A stretch of 59,438 bases of DNA, taken from positions 1 to 59,438 of the forward strand of contig UQUN01000015.1 of assembly GCA_900544175.1 (NCBI GenBank), read 5' to 3'. Position 1 is the first letter of the stretch, and each line of letters opens with the position of its first letter. Positions 36,849 through 45,073 of the stretch are shown piece by piece. Source of the stretch: an uncultured Alistipes sp. (GTDB lineage Bacteria; Bacteroidota; Bacteroidia; Bacteroidales; UBA932). The notes below the pieces were generated by a model that saw nothing but the letters and a program-made list of their open reading frames with translations, made no database searches and was not told the DNA's origin. The translations under genes were made by a program, and so were the position numbers.

Positions 36849-38066
36849 CTAAGGTCGTAATGATGCAGTGACAATCAGGATCCTGGAATTATCCGAGGTC
36901 GTTGTTCCGATGACACGCAGCTCGTTGCTCTCGGCCGCTCCGAGGCGTTTGCGGAGCGTCTCCGAGTTCATCGGGAAATTGCGGGCGGTGACTGAGCATG
37001 CCGGATATTTTTTCTTGAAATCGCGGGCGGCAGCCTTGTTGAAAGGCATGACATCGATGATGCGGCGGACTTTCCCGGGGAAATCCCGAACAATCTTATT
37101 GCCGGTATAGAAATGTGTGGACGCGGAGATTTTTTTCAGACCGAAGCGGATGGCAGGCAGTTTGAAAGCTCCGCTCTTGAGCAGGGCCGGGGACGGTTCG
37201 AACAGATATCCGGTGATGTCATCCGGTGAGGCTGTTTCCGGGACAGCCGCTTTTTCTTCTGCAATTGTGAAACGGAAAGAACCGGGACAGGTGTCCCTTC
37301 CGCCGGGTATATCTACTGCAATGACGGGGATTTGCTCAGGATTGACAGCATTGCCTCTTTCCATAAGCACAAGCACTTCCTTGCATTCGTTCTCAGAGGA
37401 TACGACATGTATTTCCATAGCTTCAGGCAGTTCTGAAAGCAGAACACGGATGTCGGCCATCGGGGACACTTTAAGCAGTATCCTTGGAGCAATGCGAAGC
37501 AGTTCCCTTTTCAGTATGGTCACATCAGGCTCGCAGTCTTTCAGGGAATATACCCGGTTTCCTTCCTTGTTCCTGCGGGCTGGGTCGAGGTATATGATAT
37601 TGTAGGAACAGGAAGGAATGCCGGAGAGCATCTCCAGTGTCGTTTCAGTATGGTGTACAATTATATTGCTGCGGCCGAGAGTCCTGAAATTGTGTCGGGC
37701 GCATCTGCAGAGTTCTTCGGACTGTTCGAAATAGTCCACTGATGCGGCCTTTCCGGACAGACTCCAGGAATCAATACCGAGACCTCCTGTCATGTCGGCC
37801 GCTTTGTCTCCTGTCTTTACGAATCTTTGTTTGTACAGGGCGGTGGCCTGCGAGCTGCACTGCTCCAGAGGCAGGGAACCGGGGTAGACCAGTCCAGGTT
37901 CTTTGTACCAGACCGGCATCTTGTGTTTCGCAATCTGTCTGCCACGGATGCATTTGACCGCCAGGTCCATGTCTATGTCCGGCCGGCTGTCCCGGTGCAG
38001 CATCAGCAAGGCCGGATCCGCATTCTCGTGTGTAAGCAGGAACTCTTTAAGATTATGCTCATTCAT
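36849..38066 (-). CDS. Class I SAM-dependent methyltransferase with THUMP-like domain
   Basis: A 405-residue protein. The N-terminal ~90 residues are helical. The Rossmann methyltransferase part spans ~95-240, with AADMTGGLGIDSWSLSG as the SAM-binding loop and IIYLDPARRN as the catalytic DPAR motif, as in RNA base methyltransferases. The C-terminal THUMP-like domain (~300-405) includes the conserved CSVTARNFPMNSETLRKRLG. Family members are proposed to modify RNA; the target is unknown. A weak TAACTTTAC precedes the start. Confidence 0.82.
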   Translation of the reverse strand: MNEHNLKEFLLTHENADPALLMLHRDSRPDIDMDLAVKCIRGRQIAKHKMPVWYKEPGLVYPGSLPLEQCSSQATALYKQRFVKTGDKAADMTGGLGIDSWSLSGKAASVDYFEQSEELCRCARHNFRTLGRSNIIVHHTETTLEMLSGIPSCSYNIIYLDPARRNKEGNRVYSLKDCEPDVTILKRELLRIAPRILLKVSPMADIRVLLSELPEAMEIHVVSSENECKEVLVLMERGNAVNPEQIPVIAVDIPGGRDTCPGSFRFTIAEEKAAVPETASPDDITGYLFEPSPALLKSGAFKLPAIRFGLKKISASTHFYTGNKIVRDFPGKVRRIIDVMPFNKAAARDFKKKYPACSVTARNFPMNSETLRKRLGAAESNELRVIGTTTSDNSRILIVTASLRP

Positions 38067-38109
38067 GCTGTAAAGTTACTTCCATTCGGGAAATCTCGGT
38101 AAAAATATA

Positions 38110-38118
38110 TAGTTTTGC
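38110..38118 (+). promoter_or_regulatory. -7 element for the DUF1963 gene
   Basis: TAGTTTTGC fits TAnnTTTGC. It makes ATG 38139 or 38145 the likely start, not the in-frame 38115. Confidence 0.5.
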
Positions 38119-38138
38119 CAAATTGGAAAAATTCTTTG

Positions 38139-38768
38139 ATGTTTATGGCAATACGTATAGATACGAGAACAACTGGCAGGAGGCTCGTCGGTCTCAGTCA
38201 CTGGTGGGGAGCTCCGGACATGCCGGAGGGGATGGCGTATCCCTGCATAGAAGTGGAGGACGGGGACGGAGGCACTTATCCGGAACCGCTTACTTTCGTC
38301 TGTCAGATAAGGTGTAGGGACATAGCTGATTTGGATATGGAAGGGCTGTTGCCGCATCGGGGAATGTTGTATTTCTTCGCACCGATGGACTATTTCCTCG
38401 GAGATGACAGTTCTCCTCTGGACTATCACGATTCTCCTGCGGTGATTTATACAGAGCGGGAGGACGGGCTGGTGCCGTATGAACTGTGTTGGGAGGGGAC
38501 GGACGAGAGCGTTTTCCGTCCGGCAGAGGAGATGATTTTCACTCCTGCAGACTCTCCGCGAGGTGACGGGCATATCCTGCTTGGAGAACCGTATCAGGAC
38601 GAGATCCGCCAGGCTCACCCCGGCTGCCTGTCCCTGCTGCAGATAGACGAAGATGACCGCTGGGGCTTGCGCTTCTACGACTGCGGCATGTATTATTTCC
38701 TTATCCGTCCGGGAGACCTCAGGAGCCGCAGATGGGAACGTGCAGAAGGCGAACTGTATTTTTATTGA
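38139..38768 (+). CDS. DUF1963 (YwqG-like) family protein
   Basis: A ~209-residue cytoplasmic protein. YwqG/DUF1963 features are SHWWGAPDMPEGMAYPC (the W-G-x-P-D-x-P pattern), PLTFVCQIRCRDI, RGMLYFFAPMDYF, a DS-P-x-HILLGEPYQDEI segment with the conserved GEP, and the C-terminal LLQIDEDDRWGLRFYDCGMYYFLIRPGDL. The family is widespread and of unknown biochemical function. It ends at 38768, overlapping the 3' end of the broken GNAT gene on the other strand by about 50 bases. Confidence 0.8.
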   Translation: MFMAIRIDTRTTGRRLVGLSHWWGAPDMPEGMAYPCIEVEDGDGGTYPEPLTFVCQIRCRDIADLDMEGLLPHRGMLYFFAPMDYFLGDDSSPLDYHDSPAVIYTEREDGLVPYELCWEGTDESVFRPAEEMIFTPADSPRGDGHILLGEPYQDEIRQAHPGCLSLLQIDEDDRWGLRFYDCGMYYFLIRPGDLRSRRWERAEGELYFY

Positions 38769-39145
38769 TCTGCTCCCCGTCGTCGCCCTGCACCATGCAC
38801 AGGTATTTCCAGCCGTAATGCTCGTAAAACGAAGTATGCTCCGTGATGAGGTAGAGGGGGCTGATGCCTTTCGCTGCCATGTCCCTGCAGATATGTTTCA
38901 GGAGATGTCCGGCAATGCCACGGCGGCGCAGTTCGGGTTCGACGTACAGGGCACAGACATTCGGTGTCAGGTCTTTGCGGTCGTGGAAGTCGTTGGCTAT
39001 CACACCGGCTCCGGCAATAATCAGTTCCCCGGATGCTTTCGTCTATACTCGTCAGATACTCTTCCAAGGGGATTCCCCATTTCTCCTGAAACCAGTGTGC
39101 GGCCTGGTTGCTGACGGTAAGTACAGCCGCACCCGTAAATGGCAA
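38719..39145 (-). pseudogene. GNAT family N-acetyltransferase gene with frameshift
   Basis: Two frames together give one GNAT protein of about 145 residues. The first (from ~39145) reads VSNQAAHWFQEKWGIPLEEYLTSIDES. The second reads ASGELIIAGAGVIANDFHDRKDLT, PNVCALYVEPELRRRGIAGHL (the acetyl-CoA-binding R-x-x-G-I/A loop), LYLITEHTSFYEHYGWKYLCMVQGDDG. The change of frame falls near 39027-39045, beside a GGGG run. Only a TTG is available as start. It could be a genuine pseudogene or a base-calling error. Confidence 0.72.
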
Positions 39146-39220
39146 AAGCCCGGATGACGGGGATTTCCGTATCGTCCGGGCTGGTTTCTATACTGTCGGC
39201 TGCGGAAGTCCGCTGCGGGA

Positions 39221-40480
39221 CTATGAGCCGAAGTTGTCGAAGAGGATGTTCTCGGGAGGTACTCCGAGGCTGTCGAGCATCTTGAGCACCGACTGGGTCA
39301 TCATCGGAGGACCGCACATCAGGTAGAGACAGTCCTCGGGAGCCTCGTGGGCCTTGAGGTATGTCTCGTAGAGGACGTTGTGCACGAATCCCACCTTGTA
39401 TGCAACTCCTGCTGCATCGGCCTCGGGATCCTGACGGTCGAGGGCCAGATGGAACTTGAAGTTGGGGAAGTCGCGCTCTATCTCGTGGAAGTCCTCGAGG
39501 TAGAAGGCCTCTTTCAGGCTGCGGGCACCATAGAAGAAGTTGACCTTGCGGCCGGTCTTCTCGGTCTTGAACAGGTGCATGATGTGGCTTCTCATGGGAG
39601 CCATTCCGGCACCGCCGCCGATGAAGATGAACTCCTGGTCTGCGGGTGCGTTGTCCGGGATAAAGAACTCTCCGTAAGGGCCCGAGATGATCACCTTGTC
39701 ACCCGGCTTGCGGGAGAAGATGTAGGACGAGCTGATTCCGGGAGGCACGTTCATGAAACCGCCCTTGGCCTTGTCGAAAGGAGGGGTGGCGATACGGACG
39801 TTCAGCATGATGATGTCACCCTCTGCAGGATGGTTGGCCATGGAGTATGCCTTGAAGGTAGGCTCGGAGTTGTGTGCGTGCAGGTTGAATACGCCCATTT
39901 TCTCCCAGTCGGCCCTGTAGGGCTCCTCTATGTCCATATCCTTGTAGTCGATATCGTACTTGGGGATGTCGATCTGGATATAGCCGCCGGAGCGGAAGTT
40001 GAGGTGCTCGCCTGCGGGAAGCTTCACAACGAATTCCTTGATGAAGGTGGCGACATTCCTGTTGCTTACCACCTCGCACTCGAGTTTCTTGATGCCGAGG
40101 ATGCTCTGGGGTACGAGAATCTTGAGGTCCTCGCGCACCTTAACCTGGCAGCCGAGTCTCCAGTTGTTCTGCTGCTGCTTGCGGGTGAAGAAACCTACCT
40201 CGGTGGGCAGGATGCTGCCGCCGCCGGAAAGCACCTGGCATTTGCACATGCCGCAGCTTCCGCCGCCGCCGCAGGCAGAAGGAAGGAATATCTTCTCGTT
40301 GGAGAGGGTGGTCAGCAGGGAGGAGCCGGGATTGACATCGAGGACTCTCTCGCCGTTGTTGATATCGATCTTGACATTGCCCTGAGGGGTCAGTTTTGCC
40401 TTGGCCACCAGCAGGAGAGCGACCAGTATCAGGGTCACTACAAGGAACGTGATAATTGATACGATAAGTATTGTAGTCAT
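39221..40480 (-). CDS. nqrF: Na+-translocating NADH:quinone reductase subunit F
   Basis: A 419-residue subunit that receives electrons from NADH. It has an N-terminal membrane helix (MTTILIVSIITFLVVTLILV). A 2Fe-2S ferredoxin domain follows, with cysteines in CGGGGSCGMCKCQ and a later Cys in WRLGCQVKV. The FAD/NADH oxidoreductase domain shows YSMANHP (FAD), PPGISSSYIF, FIGGGAGMAPMRSH (NADH) and YLMCGPPMMTQSVLKML, ending DNFGS. It is the last gene of the nqrABCDEF operon. Confidence 0.95.
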   Translation of the reverse strand: MTTILIVSIITFLVVTLILVALLLVAKAKLTPQGNVKIDINNGERVLDVNPGSSLLTTLSNEKIFLPSACGGGGSCGMCKCQVLSGGGSILPTEVGFFTRKQQQNNWRLGCQVKVREDLKILVPQSILGIKKLECEVVSNRNVATFIKEFVVKLPAGEHLNFRSGGYIQIDIPKYDIDYKDMDIEEPYRADWEKMGVFNLHAHNSEPTFKAYSMANHPAEGDIIMLNVRIATPPFDKAKGGFMNVPPGISSSYIFSRKPGDKVIISGPYGEFFIPDNAPADQEFIFIGGGAGMAPMRSHIMHLFKTEKTGRKVNFFYGARSLKEAFYLEDFHEIERDFPNFKFHLALDRQDPEADAAGVAYKVGFVHNVLYETYLKAHEAPEDCLYLMCGPPMMTQSVLKMLDSLGVPPENILFDNFGS

Positions 40481-40492
40481 ACGTCAGTCCTC

Positions 40493-41107
40493 CTATAATT
40501 GAATACCCATGAAGCTCATGAATGCTATACCCATGAGACCGGTGATGATGAATGAGATTCCGAGGCCCTTGAGAGGCTTGGGAACGTTGGAGTAGGCGAG
40601 TTTCTCACGGATGGCCGCGATGGTCACGATGGCGAGGAACCAGCCGATTCCGGATCCGAGGGCATAGACTGTCGCGTAACCGAGGTTGGCGAAGTCCCTT
40701 TCCTGCATGAACAGTGAGGCACCCATCACGGCGCAGTTCACTGCGATCAGGGGAAGGAAGATACCCAGTGAAGAGTAAAGGGCGGGGGAGAATTTCTCCA
40801 CGACCATCTCCACGAGCTGGGTGATGGCGGCGATTACCGCGATGAATACTATGAAGCTCAGGAAGCTCAGGTCGAGGTCTGCAAGAGCGGGGCTGATCCA
40901 CGACATCGCTCCGGGAGTGAGGAAGAACTTGTTGAGCAGGTAGTTGATGGGCAGGGTAACGAGGATTACGAATATCACTGCGATACCCAGGCCGAAAGCT
41001 GTCTTGACATTCTTCGATACAGCCAGGAATGAGCACATCCCCAAGAAGTATGCGAAAATCATGTTGTCGACGAATATCGACTTGACAAATAGACTTAAAT
41101 ATTCCAT
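40493..41107 (-). CDS. nqrE: Na+-NQR subunit E
   Basis: A 204-residue membrane subunit with six helices. It starts MEYLSLFVKSIFVDNMIFAYFLGMCSFLAVS, the NqrE signature, and contains the half-channel cysteine shared with NqrD (GMCSFLA). The NqrD/NqrE pair forms the inverted-repeat core with a buried iron site in the sodium pathway. It is 15 bases downstream of nqrD and 12 bases upstream of nqrF. Confidence 0.95.
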   Translation of the reverse strand: MEYLSLFVKSIFVDNMIFAYFLGMCSFLAVSKNVKTAFGLGIAVIFVILVTLPINYLLNKFFLTPGAMSWISPALADLDLSFLSFIVFIAVIAAITQLVEMVVEKFSPALYSSLGIFLPLIAVNCAVMGASLFMQERDFANLGYATVYALGSGIGWFLAIVTIAAIREKLAYSNVPKPLKGLGISFIITGLMGIAFMSFMGIQL

Positions 41108-41122
41108 AGTGATGTGCCTTTA

Positions 41123-41734
41123 TTATTTTTCGATAAGATCTTTCTGTATGCCTCTCTGCAGCCAGATGATCAGACCTACCAGGATGAGGGCCATGGGAGG
41201 GAGAATGATCAGGCCGTTGTTCATGTAACCGGCTTCATACCAGCTCTGAGGTATGACCTGGAATCCGAAAAGGGTGCCTGAGCCGAAAAGCTCGCGGATG
41301 AATGCCAGCACCACCAGTATCATACCGTAGCCTAGACCGTTGGCGATACCGTCCACGAAAGAGGGCCAGGGCTTGTTGCCGAGGGCGAAAGCCTCGATAC
41401 GGCCCATGATGATACAGTTGGTGATGATCAGACCGACGTACACGGACAGCTGCTTGCTGACCTCATAGGCGTATGCCTTGAGGAACTGGTCGATGAGGAT
41501 TACGAACAGCGATACGAGCACCAGCTGGACGATGATTCGTATACGGTTGGGAATCGTATTGCGCAGCAGGGATGCGAACAGGCTTGAGAATCCGGTCACG
41601 AATGTAACCGACAGAGCCATCACGCAGGCAGGCTCAAGCTTTACGGTAACTGCCAGCGAGGAGCAGATACCCAAGACTAAGACCGTTACCGGGTTGGCCT
41701 TGAAAAACGGGTTTTGATATATTTCCTTTTTCAT
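41123..41734 (-). CDS. nqrD: Na+-NQR subunit D
   Basis: A 203-residue six-helix membrane subunit. NPVTVLVLGICSSLAVTV carries the conserved LGICSSLA cysteine motif that pairs with NqrE around the iron centre, and TNCIIMGRIEAFA is the second family signature. It starts two bases after nqrC ends, implying coupled translation. Confidence 0.95.
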   Translation of the reverse strand: MKKEIYQNPFFKANPVTVLVLGICSSLAVTVKLEPACVMALSVTFVTGFSSLFASLLRNTIPNRIRIIVQLVLVSLFVILIDQFLKAYAYEVSKQLSVYVGLIITNCIIMGRIEAFALGNKPWPSFVDGIANGLGYGMILVVLAFIRELFGSGTLFGFQVIPQSWYEAGYMNNGLIILPPMALILVGLIIWLQRGIQKDLIEK

Positions 41735-41736
41735 GA

Positions 41737-42492
41737 TTATCTTTCAGCTTTCTGTTTTTCAAGATAAGGTTCATAATATTCGAGCCACTGGCGTATTGCA
41801 TTCTCCAGGGCACGGCTGGTGATGGTACCGCCGGAGATGGCGTCGATTTCATGTGCAGAGCCTTCGGGAGCACCTCCCTTGACAACTGTCACCGATACCA
41901 GGCTGCTTCCGTCGAAGATGGACTTGCCGATGAACTGGTTGCTGAAATGGGGCGTGGCTATCTCAGCACCCAGACCGGGAGTCTCTCCCTTGTGGAGGAA
42001 GGTGGCACCGTAAATCGTGTTGTAGTCGTCCTTGAGGGATACATAGCCCCAGATAGGACCCCACAGACCGGCTCCGTATATGGGGAATATCTCGACCTTG
42101 CTGCCGTCGTCCAAAGTGCAGACGAAGACGGGGAGGGTGAGCTTTGACACATCGGGATTGGCCTGTTTCATGATATCATACTGGGATTTCAGGCCTGCTG
42201 TAAGGGCGAGGGAGAATGCGTCTCCATCCACTTTGTTGCCCTGTGCATCGACCAGATAGGAGTCTGTGATGTATTTGTTGAACTCCTGTTCCACGTATGC
42301 GTTCTTGTCAGAAGCCTCATCGGCTCCCTGGCCGAGGTTGACCGAGGACAGAATGCTCTGGCGGGTCTCGGTGTTCACGTTGGCCTGCTGCTTGCCGCTC
42401 AGGGATACGGACACGTACGCGAGAACAGCAGCCACGATCACCACCATGACGGTGGAGTAGATAACTGTATATGTGTTACTGTTGGTATTCAT
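41737..42492 (-). CDS. nqrC: Na+-NQR subunit C (covalent FMN)
   Basis: A 251-residue periplasm-facing flavoprotein with one N-terminal membrane helix (YTVIYSTVMVVIVAAVLAYVS). The flavinylation site is visible in HEIDAISGGTITSRALENAI, where the Thr of S-G-G-T accepts FMN phosphoester-linked by ApbE. The usual motif is S-G-A-T, so the Ala-to-Gly change is a conservative variant. GLWGPIWGYVSL and HKGETPGLGAEI are further NqrC marks. Confidence 0.94.
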   Translation of the reverse strand: MNTNSNTYTVIYSTVMVVIVAAVLAYVSVSLSGKQQANVNTETRQSILSSVNLGQGADEASDKNAYVEQEFNKYITDSYLVDAQGNKVDGDAFSLALTAGLKSQYDIMKQANPDVSKLTLPVFVCTLDDGSKVEIFPIYGAGLWGPIWGYVSLKDDYNTIYGATFLHKGETPGLGAEIATPHFSNQFIGKSIFDGSSLVSVTVVKGGAPEGSAHEIDAISGGTITSRALENAIRQWLEYYEPYLEKQKAER

Positions 42493-42506
42493 AGTGTGAT
42501 TCTCCC

Positions 42507-43613
42507 TTATTGATTGATTTGCGCTCTCTTGAGACGTTTCTTGATGTTCCTCTGAACTACACAGTAGTCAATCAGCGGAGCGAATGTGTTCATAAGCAGG
42601 ATGGCCAGCATCATTCCTTCCGGATATCCGGGGTTGAATACCCTGAGGATAATGGTGAAGGCACCTATCAGGAAGCCGTAGATCCATTTTCCTGTCTCGG
42701 TCTGGGCCGAGGTTACAGGATCGGTGGCCATGAATACTGCTCCGAATGCGAAGCCGCCCATAATCAGGTGCTCCCATGCGGGGAGCGCGAGGTAGGACGA
42801 AGTGTCAGGAGCGAGGGCGTTGCAGAGGTAGCCGATTGCCAGAGCTCCAATAACGGTGGACAGCATGATTTTCCAGCTTGCCACTCCGAAGAACAGCAGG
42901 ATGGCGGCACCGATGAGGATTGCTACGGTTGAGGTCTCGCCGGGACATCCGGGAATGAATCCGAGGAACATGTCCAGGGCTGAGGGCATATTGGAGAAAT
43001 TGCCGAGGGCTGCGTCCGCAAGGGGAGTGGCTCCGGAATATCCGTCAACGCCGGCGACCCATACCTTGTCACCTGACATGCTGGCAGGGTATGCGAAGAA
43101 GAGGAATGCCCTGGCGATGAGTGCGGGGTTCCAGATGTTCATGCCTGTGCCTCCGAATACCTCCTTGCCGATGATGACTGCGAAAGCCACTGCGAGGGCG
43201 AGAATCCAGAGAGGGGTGGTGATGGGCACGATCAGGGGAATGATCATACCTGTAACCAGATATCCCTCATTGACCTCATGTCCGCGGATCTGTGCGGAGG
43301 CGAATTCTATGCCGAGACCAACGATGTAGGATACCAGATAGAGGGGCAGTATCTTGAGGAAACCGAACCACACCATCTGCCAGAAGCCCATTTCAGTGCC
43401 TGATGCGATGCTGTGCTGATAGCCTATGTTGTAGATACCGAAGAGGAGGGTGGGGATAAGGGCGACCACCACGATGATCATGACTCTCTTGAGGTCATTG
43501 CAGTCCCTTACGTGCGAGCCGCTCTTGGTGACGGTGTCGGGCACTCTGAGGAACGACTGGAAAGCCTCGATGGTAGAGTCGAATATTGAGCCTTTTTTCT
43601 CTTTATTTTCCAT
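42507..43613 (-). CDS. nqrB: Na+-NQR subunit B (covalent FMN, riboflavin)
   Basis: A 368-residue membrane subunit, the sodium-translocating and quinone-reducing core. The FMN attachment motif D-G-Y-S-G-A-T-P-L (~residues 190-198) is intact. About ten helices are apparent. WNPALIARAFLFFAYPASMSGD and FGAVFMATDPVTSAQTETGKW match the family. It is separated from nqrA by four bases. Confidence 0.95.
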   Translation of the reverse strand: MENKEKKGSIFDSTIEAFQSFLRVPDTVTKSGSHVRDCNDLKRVMIIVVVALIPTLLFGIYNIGYQHSIASGTEMGFWQMVWFGFLKILPLYLVSYIVGLGIEFASAQIRGHEVNEGYLVTGMIIPLIVPITTPLWILALAVAFAVIIGKEVFGGTGMNIWNPALIARAFLFFAYPASMSGDKVWVAGVDGYSGATPLADAALGNFSNMPSALDMFLGFIPGCPGETSTVAILIGAAILLFFGVASWKIMLSTVIGALAIGYLCNALAPDTSSYLALPAWEHLIMGGFAFGAVFMATDPVTSAQTETGKWIYGFLIGAFTIILRVFNPGYPEGMMLAILLMNTFAPLIDYCVVQRNIKKRLKRAQINQ

Positions 43614-43617
43614 ATTC

Positions 43618-44991
43618 TTAAGCCATTTCTTTAATCATGAGGTCAATTCCCTTGGACACGATAGCCTGTATGTCTATCTTCGAAGGGTCGATGTATTCGC
43701 AGAGAGCGAAGTCTTCCTCCACCACCTCGTAGATGCCGAGCTGCTCCATCTTGTCGATGTCCTCGGCGAGGATGGCCTTGAGCAGGTACACGGGATAGAT
43801 GTTCATGGGGAACACCTGGGCGTACTTGTTAGTCATCACGAATGCTCTCACTCCTCCGTTGAGGTTGGAGTCCATCTTGTATTTCTTCTTGGGAGTCAGC
43901 CATGAGAAGTATGTGGATGCAAAACTGTACTTCTTGGTCCTGAAAGGCTTGGCCCATCCGAATGTCTCAAAGTAGGTGCCTTCAGTGATCAATGAGATGC
44001 AGTCGTCATAGAAGCCCAGGTATCCGTCCTTGCCGACATTGGTGCCGGTGAGGATGTTGCCGCTGATGTAGCGGACAGGGCAGCCCTGCTGGAGCTTCTC
44101 CACGTTGTCGTTGACCATGTCGGCTATGTTGCTGAAGCACATGCCGCTGATGCATTTGATATAACCGGGGGCGCTTACCCTGGGGCCTCCTACTGCCACT
44201 GTCTTGCGCATGTCCACCCTGCCGGTGTTGAAGAATCGGCCCATGATGGCCAGCATCTGGAGATTGACGGTCCAGATCAGGTCTCCCTTGTTGATGGGGC
44301 AGACGTGATTGATCTGCACGCCTACGTTCCCTGCGGGGTGAGGTCCGTCGAAGATGTGGAACTCGACTCCGGAGATCTTGTGGAAAGGCGAGCTTGCATG
44401 TGTTCTTGCGCACAGCCCGAAATGGATCTTCGGAGCTATCTTGGCAAGCACATTGACAGCAGTCTGGATGTCCTCGACCTCATCCTTAAGGATGAAATCG
44501 TAGTCCGCAGCCAGCGGTGCCGTGTCGAATCCCGAGATATAGATGGCCTTGGGACGTACTTCAGGGTTGGGCACGATGCCGTAGGGACGCTGCTTGATGC
44601 ATGGCCACAGTCCGCTTTCCAGAAGGGCTGTGACAGCCTCCTCCGCGGTGATGGCCTCCGGTTTGGGAAGATTGAATTCGGCATAGACCGTTTCCGGATC
44701 GGCCTTGATTCTGATCTCGAGAAGTTTTCTCTTCTCTCCTCTGACAATTTCCGAAACAGTGCCGCTTACAGGGGACGTGAACTTGATATCGGGTCTTTTT
44801 TTATCGACAAAAAGGACGGTTCCCGCCTTGACGGCATCACCTTCCTTTACTGCGAGTTTGGGAATAAGACCTTTGAAATCGGTTGGCTTGACAGCGACTG
44901 TCTCAGAAACTATACTTTTGAGGATTTGAGCGGACGGTACACCTTCAACGGGTATATCGAGCCCTTGTTTCAATTTTATATAGTCAACCAT
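43618..44991 (-). CDS. nqrA: Na+-NQR subunit A
   Basis: A 457-residue cytoplasmic subunit without cofactor. It has the N-terminal barrel-sandwich-like start (IKLKQGLDIPVEG) and a C-terminal NQRA domain. Signatures visible are LKQGLDIPV, RPYGIVPNP, ISGFDTAPLAADYDF and the late LGIYEVVEEDFALCEYIDPSK. It is the first gene of the operon, expressed from the minus-strand promoter at 45027-45019. The complex couples NADH oxidation to sodium export. Confidence 0.95.
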   Translation of the reverse strand: MVDYIKLKQGLDIPVEGVPSAQILKSIVSETVAVKPTDFKGLIPKLAVKEGDAVKAGTVLFVDKKRPDIKFTSPVSGTVSEIVRGEKRKLLEIRIKADPETVYAEFNLPKPEAITAEEAVTALLESGLWPCIKQRPYGIVPNPEVRPKAIYISGFDTAPLAADYDFILKDEVEDIQTAVNVLAKIAPKIHFGLCARTHASSPFHKISGVEFHIFDGPHPAGNVGVQINHVCPINKGDLIWTVNLQMLAIMGRFFNTGRVDMRKTVAVGGPRVSAPGYIKCISGMCFSNIADMVNDNVEKLQQGCPVRYISGNILTGTNVGKDGYLGFYDDCISLITEGTYFETFGWAKPFRTKKYSFASTYFSWLTPKKKYKMDSNLNGGVRAFVMTNKYAQVFPMNIYPVYLLKAILAEDIDKMEQLGIYEVVEEDFALCEYIDPSKIDIQAIVSKGIDLMIKEMA

Positions 44992-45018
44992 AACCTATTA
45001 TATAAAGTAAATTTGGCT

Positions 45019-45027
45019 GCAAATATA
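45019..45027 (-). promoter_or_regulatory. -7 element of the nqr operon
   Basis: The minus strand reads TATATTTGC. The predicted start near 45014 leaves ~23 bases before nqrA. It overlaps the spacer of the divergent pcrA promoter. Confidence 0.6.
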
Positions 45028-45040
45028 GATAAAACTTTTG

Positions 45041-45049
45041 TAGATTTGC
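45041..45049 (+). promoter_or_regulatory. -7 element of pcrA
   Basis: TAGATTTGC, with a TTTG at 45012-45015 that is a little far (25-base spacer). ATG 45074 follows. Confidence 0.5.
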
Positions 45050-45073
45050 GACGAAAACAAAAAAGATTGCACA

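Noticed and set aside
39347..40459. 370-codon plus-strand frame
   Set aside because: It is antisense to nqrF; it is low-complexity (Val/Leu/Glu-rich) and arises from codon bias of the real gene.
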